This document shows, piece after piece, positions 17,432 through 27,672 of a stretch of 64,000 nt of DNA. Below the pieces are notes generated by a model. That model was not told the DNA's origin. It saw only the letters and a list, made by a program, of their open reading frames with translations, and did not search any database. The stretch is from Pseudoramibacter alactolyticus ATCC 23263 (GTDB taxonomy: Bacteria; Bacillota; Clostridia; Eubacteriales; Eubacteriaceae). A program made the translations under genes and the position numbers. How positions within the stretch are numbered: position 1 is the stretch's first letter; each line of letters starts with the position of its first letter. The stretch lies in the NCBI RefSeq assembly GCF_000185505.1, contig NZ_GL622359.1, forward strand, positions 1,891,363 to 1,955,362. The letters are read 5' to 3'.

Positions 17432-18943
17432 ATGAAATATATTATTGCTTTAGACGGGGGAAATACCCAAATCAAGGCTGTCTTGTTCGATCTTCGGGGC
17501 GAGGAGATCAACAAGGTGCTGGTGGAAAATGATGTCATCGTGAAGGGCGAGTGCCGGGAACTTAACATGCTGGCCTTTTGGGAAAAGGCGGCGGCTGCGG
17601 TTTATGCGCTGATGGCGGAGGGCCCGGCCCGGCCGGAGGATATTGTCGGCATTGGTCTGACGGGGTCGCCGGAGGGGCTTTGGGCCGTCGGGCACGATGG
17701 CAAGCCTGTGGGCAATGCCATTTTGGGGATCGATGGCCGTGCCCGGGAGGAAGCAGCTTATGTGCGGGAGAAAACGCCGGGCATGGGCAAGCTCATCCAC
17801 CGCAATCTCGGCTGCCCGGTGAACGCCGGAAGTCCGCTTATGATTCTGCGCTGGCTGCGCAAAAACCGCCTGGATCAATACCGCAGGATTAAAGTGGCGT
17901 TGATGGCCAAGGATTGGCTGCGTTATTGTATGACCGGACGCATGGTGACGGATTTCTCCGATGGGGTGGCGGCGTTTCTGCGTTTCCCAACCGGACGGAT
18001 TCCCAGTCAGATGCTCACGGTGCTCGAGCTGCGGGACGCGGTTGAAAAACTGCCGGGGGTGCTGGATGCCACGGTGATTGCCGGGCGTCTTGGTGAAGAT
18101 GCCGCGGATCAAATGGGCCTTGCGGCGGGGATCCCCGTTGCCGTCGGGGCGATGGATATGGTTTCGGCGGCGCTGGGAGTCGGCGCGATCGATCGTGGCG
18201 ACGTGGCCGTGATTTTGGGAAAGGCGCCGGCGGCCATGACGGTCCACGAACGGGAAATTTGCGATCCCACGCGTTATTGGCAGCATTTTCTCTGCCATGT
18301 GCACGATGACTGCGCCCTTGAGCTGATGGCGACGCTGGATATCGCCGCGAATATCGAGTGGGCTTTGAAAGAACTGACCGGATCGGTGGATTACGCTTTG
18401 GCCGATCAATTGGTGGAACAGGCGGCGCCGGGCAGCGGTGGCGTGGTCTTTTTGCCCTATCTGTCAACACAGCGGGAGCGGGTAGTCCGGGCGCCGAAAA
18501 ACGCGACGGGCTGTTTCTTCGGAATGACAGAAGCTACGACCAAACAGGAAATGCTCCGAGCTGTTTATGAATCGGTGGCGTATGCCCTGCGGGATATCAG
18601 CATGGATGCCCGATCTGTCAAACAGATCCGCCTTTCCGACGGGGCAGCGGCCGGCGGGCTTTTGCCCAGAATTATTGCCGATGTGATGGATGCGACCGTC
18701 GCGGTGGCATCCGGCAGCGCGTTTGCCGCTAAAGGCGCAGCGATGACCTGCGGCATCGGCCTCGGGATCTATCAGAATTGCGAGGACGCGGTGAAGCGCT
18801 GCTGCGGCGCAGCCCATCAGTATCAGCCGCGCCCTAAGCCCATTTATCAAAGCGGCTTTATGCTCTACCGCGATTTAAGGCGGACCTTTGGGGATTTGTG
18901 GCAGGAACGCGAGCGGATGATGCGTCAGATGGAACGCACTTGA
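17432..18943 (+). CDS. FGGY-family carbohydrate kinase
   Basis: This 503-aa ATP-dependent sugar kinase is of the xylulokinase/gluconokinase superfamily. The N-terminal phosphate loop is IIALDGGNTQIKAVLFD. The FGGY ATPase core includes GIGLTGSPEGLWAV, the nucleotide region AVGAMDMVSAALGVGA and the signature segment KQIRLSDGAAAGGLLPRIIADVM. The sugar cannot be assigned from sequence alone; gene neighbours (exoA, pyrG) are unrelated. The N-terminus keeps Asp-Gly-Gly where most members have D-x-G-T. ATG 17432 lacks a strong ribosome site, which lowers confidence in the exact start. Confidence 0.85.
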   Translation: MKYIIALDGGNTQIKAVLFDLRGEEINKVLVENDVIVKGECRELNMLAFWEKAAAAVYALMAEGPARPEDIVGIGLTGSPEGLWAVGHDGKPVGNAILGIDGRAREEAAYVREKTPGMGKLIHRNLGCPVNAGSPLMILRWLRKNRLDQYRRIKVALMAKDWLRYCMTGRMVTDFSDGVAAFLRFPTGRIPSQMLTVLELRDAVEKLPGVLDATVIAGRLGEDAADQMGLAAGIPVAVGAMDMVSAALGVGAIDRGDVAVILGKAPAAMTVHEREICDPTRYWQHFLCHVHDDCALELMATLDIAANIEWALKELTGSVDYALADQLVEQAAPGSGGVVFLPYLSTQRERVVRAPKNATGCFFGMTEATTKQEMLRAVYESVAYALRDISMDARSVKQIRLSDGAAAGGLLPRIIADVMDATVAVASGSAFAAKGAAMTCGIGLGIYQNCEDAVKRCCGAAHQYQPRPKPIYQSGFMLYRDLRRTFGDLWQERERMMRQMERT

Positions 18944-18969
18944 GCCGGCGTGCGGCATAAAAGTTTCGC

Positions 18970-18997
18970 TTGCACTTTTCTGAAAAATCGCTACAAT
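18970..18997 (+). promoter_or_regulatory. Promoter of pyrG
   Basis: TTGCAC (18970-18975), 16 bp, TACAAT (18992-18997). The predicted start near 19004 gives a leader of about 95 nt containing the terminator described next. Confidence 0.8.
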
Positions 18998-19040
18998 AGA
19001 ATTAGGCTTATCAAAAGCGCCGATCATTTGGTTATGAAGT

Positions 19041-20705
<1,665 letters not shown>

Positions 20706-20733
20706 ACGACGATTCACCGGGATCGAAGGCTGG

Positions 20734-20767
20734 CAGGCCGCCGCAAAACGCAGCGGCCTGTTTGCTT
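20734..20767 (+). terminator. Terminator of pyrG
   Basis: CAGGCCGC-N11-GCGGCCTG followed by TTTGCTT, 28 bp after the pyrG stop. Confidence 0.75.
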
Positions 20768-20844
20768 GCGGATGGGGCTTTACTCATTACAAAATCTGAC
20801 AGGCCAATCAGCATTTTGTCACAAGTTTGTTACAAAAAAAGGCT

Positions 20845-21124
20845 TGACACAAGATGTAGATAACCTGTGAAAATGTGGATAACTTTGGCTGCGCGGGCAA
20901 ATATCCCGGCGTAAAATCAGGCCATTTGTGGATAAAGCGTTGGATAACTGTTGAAAATGTGGATAAAATCGGTGAATATCCGAAAAATCGCTGTTTCCAA
21001 CAAAAAAACAGTTGTGCAAAAAAATGAAGGATAACCGTGTCCGAATTTGTGGATAAATGTGTATAAAGTGGAAAGAAATTTAAGTCATTTTTCAAGAAAA
21101 AGAGCTTGACACAAGATGTGGCGT
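20845..21124 (+). promoter_or_regulatory. DnaA-box cluster upstream of nadE
   Basis: The 438 bp between pyrG and nadE hold four perfect DnaA boxes (TGTGGATAA, complement of TTATCCACA) at 20874-20882, 20927-20935, 20958-20966 and 21048-21056. One-mismatch copies lie at 20855-20863 (TGTAGATAA) and 21058-21066 (TGTGTATAA), and a weaker one near 20939-20947. All point the same way. The block is bracketed by two near-identical copies of GCTTGACACAAGATGT at about 20842-20857 and 21104-21119, each carrying a TTGACA -35-like hexamer. It could be a DnaA-titrating or DnaA-responsive site, or less likely an origin. Confidence 0.85.
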
Positions 21125-21143
21125 GGATGAAACGGAGGCATAT

Positions 21144-23069
21144 ATGAAAGCTTATGGCATGGTCAGAACGGCATTGGCAATTCCGGAAATCCGGGTGGCG
21201 GACCCGGCGGCCAACACGGCGGCGATGATGGCATTGGGAGAAGAAGCGGCGGCGGCAGGCGTCGGAATTCTGCTTTTTCCGGAGCTGGCGGTGACCGGCT
21301 ATACCTGCGGAGATCTGTTTGCCCAATCCGCCTTGCTCGCAGGGGCAGAGGCCGGACTGGCGGCATTGGCCGAATGGAGTCAGGCGGCGAAGATGCTCGT
21401 GGTGGTTGGCGCGCCGATTCCCGTGGGGTCAGCGCTTTATAATTGCGGAGTGGCCATTAATCGTGGGCGGATTCTCGGATCGGTGCCCAAAACTTATATC
21501 CCCAATACCCACGAATTTTATGAAAAGCGCTGGTTTGCGGCCTCGCGGCAGCTTCAAGAAGATAGGGTCACCCATGCGGGGCAGACCTTCCCCATCGGGG
21601 CGGATTTGCTCTTTTCGGATTGGGACGATGCGAATGTGACGGTTGGCCTTGAAATCTGTGAGGATCTCTGGGCGCCGGCTCCGCCGTCCGGGGAGCTGGC
21701 CGCGGCGGGGGCGACGCTGGTGCTCAATCCTTCGGCCAGCAATGAGCTGACCGGCAAGAGTGAATATCGGAAGAATCTGGTGGTGCAGCAGTCGGCGCGG
21801 TGCAATGCGGCCTATCTTTATGCTTCTTGCGGGATCGGCGAATCGACGACGGATTTGGTGTTTGGCGGGGAAGGGTTGATCGTTGAAAAAGGGACTGTGT
21901 TGGCACAAACAGAGCGCTTTATGCGGGAGGGCCGGCTGATCGCTGCCGATGTGGACGTCGAGGCGCTGGTGCACGACCGCCGGATGCAGTCGAGTTTTGC
22001 CGATGCAGGTCCGGCGGAGCCCCATCGGCGGGTGGCCTTTTGCTGTCAGGAGGCGAAGGACTGGCGGCGCCCGGTGAATCCGGCGCCTTTTGTGCCGGCG
22101 GATTCGGCCAAACGGACTGCGCGCTGTGAGGAAATTTTCGCTATCCAGTCGGTGGGGCTGATGAGCCGGCTCCATCACATCGGGGATGTGCCCATGGTGC
22201 TGGGGATTTCCGGCGGGCTCGATTCCACCCTGGCCCTTTTGGTCTGTGCGGATGCCTGCGACCGGCTGGGCCTGCCTCACAGTGCGATTCACGCGGTGAC
22301 CATGCCCGGCTTCGGGACCACCGACCGCACCTATGACAACGCCGTCGCGTTGATTCGCGGTCTGGGGGCGACCTTCCACGAAATCGGCATCAGCCGGGCG
22401 GCGGCCGACCACCTGGCGGATATCGGTCACGACTTGGCCGTGCACGATGTGACTTACGAGAATGCCCAGGCCCGGGAGCGCACTCAGATTCTGATGGATC
22501 TGGCCAATCAGGTCGGGGGGATTGTGGTGGGCACCGGCGATTTGTCGGAGCTGGCGCTGGGCTGGGCGACCTATAACGGCGATCACATGTCGATGTACGC
22601 GGTGAACGCCGGTGTCCCCAAAACCCTGGTGCGCTATCTGGTGGCCTATGTGGCCGATCAAGCCCGTTTTGCGGGGATTTGGCAGATCCTGACGGACGTG
22701 CTGGACACGCCGGTGTCGCCTGAGCTTTTGCCGCCGGACGAATCCGGCAAGATCGCTCAGAAAACCGAGGATTTGGTAGGCCCCTATGCGCTGCACGATT
22801 TCTTCCTCTATCACGTGGTGCGCAACGGCTTTTCGCCCAAAAAGGTGGATCGGCTGGCCCGGGCCGCTTTTGCCGGGACCTACGATGCGGTGGTGATTCG
22901 CAAATGGCTGCGCCGTTTTTATCGGCGTTTCTTTGCCCAGCAGTTTAAGCGCTCCTGCCTGCCCGACGGCCCGAAGGTCGGAACGGTGGCGCTTTCGCCC
23001 CGGGGCGATTGGCGCATGCCTTCCGACGCGAAGGCGAGCCTTTGGATAGCGGAAGTGGAATCCCTTTAA
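21144..23069 (+). CDS. nadE: Glutamine-dependent NAD+ synthase
   Basis: Last step of NAD synthesis: amidation of nicotinate adenine dinucleotide with ammonia from glutamine. This is a two-domain protein of 641 aa. The N-terminal nitrilase-type glutaminase has the Glu-Lys-Cys triad in FPELAVTGYTCGD, VPKTYIPNTHEFYE and GLEICEDLWAP. The C-terminal synthetase has the pyrophosphate loop GISGGLDSTLALL and TGDLSELALGWATYNGDH. I start at ATG 21144 behind GGAGG; a GTG at 21123 lies upstream of that site. It is preceded by the DnaA-box cluster, so replication-linked regulation is conceivable. Confidence 0.96.
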   Translation: MKAYGMVRTALAIPEIRVADPAANTAAMMALGEEAAAAGVGILLFPELAVTGYTCGDLFAQSALLAGAEAGLAALAEWSQAAKMLVVVGAPIPVGSALYNCGVAINRGRILGSVPKTYIPNTHEFYEKRWFAASRQLQEDRVTHAGQTFPIGADLLFSDWDDANVTVGLEICEDLWAPAPPSGELAAAGATLVLNPSASNELTGKSEYRKNLVVQQSARCNAAYLYASCGIGESTTDLVFGGEGLIVEKGTVLAQTERFMREGRLIAADVDVEALVHDRRMQSSFADAGPAEPHRRVAFCCQEAKDWRRPVNPAPFVPADSAKRTARCEEIFAIQSVGLMSRLHHIGDVPMVLGISGGLDSTLALLVCADACDRLGLPHSAIHAVTMPGFGTTDRTYDNAVALIRGLGATFHEIGISRAAADHLADIGHDLAVHDVTYENAQARERTQILMDLANQVGGIVVGTGDLSELALGWATYNGDHMSMYAVNAGVPKTLVRYLVAYVADQARFAGIWQILTDVLDTPVSPELLPPDESGKIAQKTEDLVGPYALHDFFLYHVVRNGFSPKKVDRLARAAFAGTYDAVVIRKWLRRFYRRFFAQQFKRSCLPDGPKVGTVALSPRGDWRMPSDAKASLWIAEVESL

Positions 23070-23103
23070 ATGCGGCGGTGAGGAACCGACGCCAAAGACA
23101 ACG

Positions 23104-23127
23104 AGGCCCGGAACTCCGGGCTTTTTT
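23104..23127 (+). terminator. Terminator of nadE
   Basis: GGCCCGGA-ACTCCGGGC followed by TTTTTTA, 35 bp after the nadE stop. Confidence 0.88.
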
Positions 23128-23208
23128 ATTGCCTTGTGAGAGACGGATACAATGGGCCGGGCCTTGATGCAAGAAGAAGGAAGATACGGAAATGACGCTT
23201 TGTCGGAT

Positions 23209-23303
23209 GAAAGTTTCACCGAAAGCTGAAAGTTTCTGCATCGGCGGAAATGTATGAAATTTAATACATATTGATTGCAATTAATTTTGTTTTAAGGTAT
23301 AAT
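23209..23303 (+). promoter_or_regulatory. Promoter and repeat motifs of the OPT gene
   Basis: The core promoter is TTGCAA (23275-23280), 17 bp, TATAAT (23298-23303). Upstream lie two identical symmetric nonamers GAAAGTTTC at 23209-23217 and 23228-23236, spaced 19 bp, which could bind an activator. The remainder of 23128-23398 holds nothing else I recognise. Confidence 0.7.
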
Positions 23304-23398
23304 GTTTTCATATTATATTTTTTTGTGATGACGCGATGGCGGGCAGGGGCCCGCGGGGCGGGTCATCGTGCAATAATCAGAGGAGGATCGTTTGTTTT

Positions 23399-25276
23399 AT
23401 GAGTAAACAAGAGACATTCAAGCCCTTTGTGCCGGCCGATCAAGTCAAACCGGAGATCACCGTGACATCGGTGATCATCGGGATCGCGCTGGCCGTGATC
23501 TTCGGCGCGTCCAATGCGTACCTGGGACTTCGCGTAGGGCTGACCATCTCGGCGTCGATTCCGGCTGCCGTGATCTCCATGGGGATCATCCGCATCATCA
23601 TGCGGCGGGATTCCATTTTGGAAAACAATATGGTGCAGACCATCGGATCGGCCGGGGAGTCGCTGGCAGCCGGGGCTATTTTCACCCTGCCGGCGCTTTT
23701 TATGTGGGCGGAGGAAGGCGCGACGGAGCTGCCGTCGATTGTGACCATTTCCCTCATTGCCCTGCTCGGCGGGATTCTGGGGGTGCTGTTTATGGTGCCG
23801 CTGCGGGACGCGCTGATCGTGCAGGAGCACGGCACCCTGCCCTATCCGGAGGGGATGGCGTGCTCCGAGGTGCTCATTGCCGGGGAAGAGGGCGGCTCCA
23901 AGGCCGGCCTCGTCTTTGTCGGTTTGGGGATTTCCGCAGCGTATAAATTCATCACCGACGGCCTTAAGGTCTTTCCGAGCGAGGTGACCTACGATTTTAA
24001 CAGCTACAAGGGCGCGGGCATCGGCATGGACGTGCTGCCCTCGCTGCTCGGCGTGGGCTATATCTGCGGGCCGAAAATTTCGTCCTACATGATGGCCGGC
24101 GGTGCGGTGTCCTGGTTTGTGCTGATGCCGCTGATCTATATGTTCGGGGTGGCCAATCCCCACGCGCTGTTTCCGGCGTCTCAGGCGATGGCCAAGCTTG
24201 GCACCTCCGACATTTGGGGATCTTACATCAAATACATCGGGGCCGGGGCTGTGGCGGCCGGCGGGATCATGAGCCTGATCAAGTCGCTGCCGCTGATCGT
24301 CAACACCTTTGCCAAGGCTTTCAAGGAATACGGCAAGGGTATGGCGGAAGAAGTGACCCGCACTTCGAAGAATCTGCCGATGAAGGCCGTGCTCATCGGG
24401 GTTGTGATCATCGCGATTGCCCTGTGGCTGCTGCCCGACGTACCGGTAAATCTGCTCGGCGCCATCATGATCATCATTTTCGGCTTTTTCTTCGTGACGG
24501 TTTCGGCCCGGATGGTGGGCATCGTCGGCAGCTCTAACAACCCGGTGTCGGGGATGACCATCGCGACGATGCTCATCGCGACGATCATTCTCCGGGCGAC
24601 GGGCAATATCGGCAACAAGGGGATGGTGGCGGCCATTGCCATCGGATCGGTCATTTGTATCGCGGCGGCCATTGCCGGCGATACCTCCCAGGATCTGAAG
24701 ACGGGCTATATCGTCGGCGCGACGCCCTATAAGCAGCAGATCGGCGAGATCATCGGCGTCTGCGCTTCGGCCGTGGCCATCGGCGGCGTGTTGTATTTGC
24801 TCAACTCCGCGTGGGGCTACGGCACCGAGCAGCTGCCCGCGCCCCAGGCCGGCATGATGAAAATGGTCGTCGAGGGCGTGATGCACGGCAATCTGCCGTG
24901 GTCGCTGGTGTTTGTCGGCGTTTTTCTGGCGGTGGTCGTCGAGATTCTCGGCGTGCCGGTGCTGCCCTTCGCCGTGGGGCTTTATCTGCCGATTTACCTG
25001 AGCACCCCGATCATGGTGGGCGGGTTGATCCGCCTCTTTGTGGACCGGCGCCGCAGGGTTTCCGACGAAGACCGCAAGGAGCAGGTGGAAAACGGCACCC
25101 TCTTTGCCTCGGGGATGATCGCCGGAGAGGGGCTTGTGGGCATCCTGCTCGCCGTATTCGCGGTGGCCAATATCAACCTGCAGGTGCCCTTCAGCATCGG
25201 GCGCATCGGCGGTGTGATTTGTTTCGCGGCGCTGTGTGCCGTGTTCCTGGCCTTTATCAACCGCAAACACGCCTAA
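23399..25276 (+). CDS. Oligopeptide transporter, OPT family
   Basis: This 625-aa polytopic membrane protein of the proton-coupled OPT family has about 15-16 hydrophobic segments. Recognisable family segments are FGASNAYLGLRVGLTISASIP near the N-terminus (repeat motif of bacterial OPTs), EQHGTLPYPEG-type sequence QEHGTLPYPEGMACSEVL, and AGDTSQDLKTGYIVGATP. I start at ATG 23399 (MSKQETFKPFVPADQ); GAGGAGG is 12-13 nt upstream, rather distant. It imports peptides and is followed by a peptidase gene (pepD), so the two likely work together in peptide use. Confidence 0.93.
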   Translation: MSKQETFKPFVPADQVKPEITVTSVIIGIALAVIFGASNAYLGLRVGLTISASIPAAVISMGIIRIIMRRDSILENNMVQTIGSAGESLAAGAIFTLPALFMWAEEGATELPSIVTISLIALLGGILGVLFMVPLRDALIVQEHGTLPYPEGMACSEVLIAGEEGGSKAGLVFVGLGISAAYKFITDGLKVFPSEVTYDFNSYKGAGIGMDVLPSLLGVGYICGPKISSYMMAGGAVSWFVLMPLIYMFGVANPHALFPASQAMAKLGTSDIWGSYIKYIGAGAVAAGGIMSLIKSLPLIVNTFAKAFKEYGKGMAEEVTRTSKNLPMKAVLIGVVIIAIALWLLPDVPVNLLGAIMIIIFGFFFVTVSARMVGIVGSSNNPVSGMTIATMLIATIILRATGNIGNKGMVAAIAIGSVICIAAAIAGDTSQDLKTGYIVGATPYKQQIGEIIGVCASAVAIGGVLYLLNSAWGYGTEQLPAPQAGMMKMVVEGVMHGNLPWSLVFVGVFLAVVVEILGVPVLPFAVGLYLPIYLSTPIMVGGLIRLFVDRRRRVSDEDRKEQVENGTLFASGMIAGEGLVGILLAVFAVANINLQVPFSIGRIGGVICFAALCAVFLAFINRKHA

Positions 25277-25295
25277 TCAGCTGTGTGAACCGAAG

Positions 25296-25321
25296 AGCCT
25301 GCCCCTGCGGCAGGCTTTTTG
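25296..25321 (+). terminator. Terminator of the OPT gene
   Basis: AGCCTGCC-CCTGC-GGCAGGCT followed by TTTTT, 20 bp after the stop. Confidence 0.85.
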
Positions 25322-25345
25322 GCCGAGAACGACAGGGAAAAGCCA

Positions 25346-25705
25346 ATGAGAACCAAAAAAATCAAGGACAATTTCCTCGATTATGTGCCGCGGCCCAATA
25401 CGCTGTTTCCGGCGGCGCCGAACGCGGCCGGCCATATCGAGATCGCCGTGCAGAACAAGGGCTTTTTTAATAAGATCGCCCAGGTGGTGTTTAAGCGGCC
25501 GAAGGTCAGCCATATCGAGCTCGACGATTTCGGCAGCTTTGTGTGGCGCGCGATGGACGGCGAGCGCTCGGTTTATGCCATCGGCCAGTTGGTCCATTCG
25601 GCGTTCGGCGAGGCGGCAGAACCGCTTTACGAACGGCTGTGCCGCTATATTAAAACGCTCCACGACAATCATTACGTGGTCTATGTGAACAAATTAAAGG
25701 CCTGA
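25346..25705 (+). CDS. PqqD-like small protein
   Basis: This 119-aa protein resembles the PqqD fold, the peptide-recognition domain that partners radical-SAM RiPP enzymes. The core is VSHIELDDFGSFVWRAMDGE followed by a helix and the DNHYVVYVN end, a typical PqqD strand-helix layout (D-x-x-G-x-x-x-W). There is no radical SAM gene or precursor peptide nearby, so a PQQ or RiPP role is not supported. Stand-alone PqqD proteins next to peptidases occur in Clostridia without known function. I start at ATG 25346 with AGGGAAAA upstream. It lies 43 nt before pepD and may be co-transcribed with it. Confidence 0.7.
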   Translation: MRTKKIKDNFLDYVPRPNTLFPAAPNAAGHIEIAVQNKGFFNKIAQVVFKRPKVSHIELDDFGSFVWRAMDGERSVYAIGQLVHSAFGEAAEPLYERLCRYIKTLHDNHYVVYVNKLKA

Positions 25706-25748
25706 GGCACCCGCTTTGAGGCGGCAAAAATCAGAAAGAAGGGATTTC

Positions 25749-27203
25749 ATGCGTGTTTTAGAAAATCTTGAACCGAAAAATGTTTTTCGCTTTTTCGAAG
25801 AGCTGACCCAGATTCCCCGGCCATCCCATCAGGAGAAGGCCGTCAGCGATTATCTGGTCCGCTTTGCAAAGGACCGCGGCCTGGAGGTGCACCAGGACGC
25901 GCTTTATAATGTGATTATCATCAAGGAGGCCAGCGAGGGTTATGAAGACGCGGAGCCGATCATCCTTCAGGGCCATATGGACATGGTTTGCGAAACGGCG
26001 CCGGGCTGCACCAAGGACATGAACCGGGAAGGGCTGGATCTTGCGGTGGACGGCGATTATATCTCGGCGGCGGGCACGACCCTCGGCGGGGACGACGGCG
26101 TGGCCGTGGCCTATGCCCTGGCGCTGCTCGACGACGAGACGCTTTCCCATCCCCGGCTGGAATTTGTCTGTACCGTGGCCGAGGAAGTGGGCATGGACGG
26201 CGCCCACGCCATCGACTGCTCCCCGCTCAAGGGACATCTGATGCTCAACATGGATTCAGAGGACGAGGGCGTGGTGCTCGCGGGCTGTGCCGGCGGCGGC
26301 ACGGCAAAAGTGAGCCTTCCGGCCGAGCGGGAGGCCTGCTCCTGGGAGCGGGTGACCCTGCAGGTGACGGGCCTGACCGGGGGGCACTCCGGCACGGAGA
26401 TCGACAAGGGACGGGCCAGCTCGGCAGCGGTGCTGGCCCGGGTGCTGCGGGAAGCGGCGGATCAAACCGGACTGCGGCTTTTGGCGATGATGAACGGCAG
26501 CAAGGACAACGCCATTTCCCGGGAGGGCGCGGCCCTGGCGGCCGTCGAGAACCGGCAGGTTTTTGCCGACGCGGTGAAGGCCTCGGCCTCGGCCATCGCG
26601 GAGGAAGTCCATGTGGTGGATCCGGGACTGACCACTGTCGTGACGGACGGACGGCTCGTCGCCGGGGTATCGCCGGAGGCGGATGTGCTGACCGCTGCGG
26701 CAACGCGGCGCGCGCTCGCCCTGATGGCGGCATTGCCGGCCGGGGTGCAGCGCATGAGCGACAACGTGGCGGACCTGGTGGAGACCTCGCTCAACTGGGG
26801 TGTGGTCACGCTGGACGGCGACGGGCTTTTGATGCGGGCGGCGCTTCGCAGCTCGGTGGGAACGGCCTATCGGGCGCTGGCCGCCAAGGTGCGCTGGGTG
26901 GCGGAATCCCTGGGCGCCGCGGCTGAAATGAGCGGCGAATACCCGGCCTGGGAATGGGTGGAACATTCGGTGCTGCGGGATAAAATGGCGCGGATCTACC
27001 GCGATATGTTCGGCAAAGAGCTCGTGATCGAAGCCATTCACGCCGGCGTGGAATGCGGTCTTTTGGCCGGCAAGATCGCAGACCTGGACGCGATTTCCAT
27101 GGGGCCTGATATTTTGGATATCCACACGCCCCAGGAACGGCTTTCCATCTCGTCGACCAAACGGATGTACGATTTTATCGTCAAAATTATCGAAACCAAA
27201 TAA
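25749..27203 (+). CDS. pepD: Aminoacyl-histidine dipeptidase (Xaa-His dipeptidase)
   Basis: This M20-family metallopeptidase, 484 aa, hydrolyses dipeptides such as carnosine. The metal site is seen as LQGHMDMVCE, GTTLGGDDGVAVAYALA, VCTVAEEVGMDGA (catalytic Glu), NMDSEDEG and, near the end, the His in AIHAGVECG. The dimerisation lid lies between about residues 200 and 390 (VTGLTGGHSGTEIDKGR). I start at ATG 25749 behind AAGAAGGG. It follows the OPT transporter and the PqqD-like gene, and a strong terminator closes the group. Confidence 0.96.
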   Translation: MRVLENLEPKNVFRFFEELTQIPRPSHQEKAVSDYLVRFAKDRGLEVHQDALYNVIIIKEASEGYEDAEPIILQGHMDMVCETAPGCTKDMNREGLDLAVDGDYISAAGTTLGGDDGVAVAYALALLDDETLSHPRLEFVCTVAEEVGMDGAHAIDCSPLKGHLMLNMDSEDEGVVLAGCAGGGTAKVSLPAEREACSWERVTLQVTGLTGGHSGTEIDKGRASSAAVLARVLREAADQTGLRLLAMMNGSKDNAISREGAALAAVENRQVFADAVKASASAIAEEVHVVDPGLTTVVTDGRLVAGVSPEADVLTAAATRRALALMAALPAGVQRMSDNVADLVETSLNWGVVTLDGDGLLMRAALRSSVGTAYRALAAKVRWVAESLGAAAEMSGEYPAWEWVEHSVLRDKMARIYRDMFGKELVIEAIHAGVECGLLAGKIADLDAISMGPDILDIHTPQERLSISSTKRMYDFIVKIIETK

Positions 27204-27218
27204 AAAACGGCAACGAAA

Positions 27219-27254
27219 AGCGCCGGCTGTCTGCAGACAGCCGGCGTTTTTCGT
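27219..27254 (+). terminator. Terminator of pepD
   Basis: CGCCGGCTGTC-TGCA-GACAGCCGGCG followed by TTTTTCGTTTT. Confidence 0.92.
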
Positions 27255-27421
27255 TTTACCCGGTTATTTGTGGTGATAACGGCAGTTGATTTATGATTTT
27301 GGCTAAATATTCAATCATAAAAGCCAAAAGGCGTAAAAGGCATTTTTGATCCATTTGCCGCGTTTATAAAAACAATGGAAGCCTATATTATATGATGATA
27401 ACAACAAAAGGATTCATCAAA

Positions 27422-27470
27422 ACAAAAAACGGATGTTCCTCCTGTAAAGGACAGAGAAGCATCCGTTCGT
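27422..27470 (-). terminator. Terminator of the secreted/small membrane protein pair
   Basis: Minus strand: ACGGATG...CATCCGT stem with an inner TCCT-TTAC-AGGA stem, followed by TTTTTTG. It lies about 50 bp after the small gene. Otherwise 27255-27516 is AT-rich and holds no gene I can see. Confidence 0.75.
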
Positions 27471-27516
27471 TAGCCCTGATTCATATATCATGCGTCCATT
27501 TTTTGAGGACAAATTA

Positions 27517-27672
27517 TTAACACAGGATTTTTATTGCTCGAGCGGAAGTCGCCGGCGATGCGATAGGAACATTTTTGTAACCAATAAAGCCGATAATGAC
27601 AAGGACAAGCATGACGGCAAGCAATGACAGGATGCAAATACCAATTATTTTGAAGAATTTGTTCCAATTCAT
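27517..27672 (-). CDS. 51-residue single-pass membrane protein
   Basis: This open frame starts at ATG 27672, overlaps the stop of the upstream gene by ATGA, and ends at TAA 27517-27519. It encodes a basic start (MNWNKFFKII), one long hydrophobic helix (ICILSLLAVMLVLVIIGFIG) and a short polar tail (YKNVPIASPATSARAIKILC) ending in cysteine. The overlap, the clean helix and a terminator just downstream argue that it is real. I do not recognise a family. It may be a membrane partner of the secreted protein encoded before it. Confidence 0.65.
   Translation of the reverse strand: MNWNKFFKIIGICILSLLAVMLVLVIIGFIGYKNVPIASPATSARAIKILC

Noticed and set aside
20845-21124. Chromosomal replication origin
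   Set aside because: DnaA boxes are convincing, but dnaA/dnaN are absent, no clear AT-rich unwinding repeat is seen, and genes do not switch strand at this point. Kept as a DnaA-binding cluster only.
21429-23219. 596-codon open frame antisense to nadE
   Set aside because: Shadow of nadE; no start signal and no recognisable domain.
23363-25270. 635-codon open frame antisense to the OPT gene
   Set aside because: Asp/His/Arg-rich low-complexity product that mirrors the transporter codons; not a gene.
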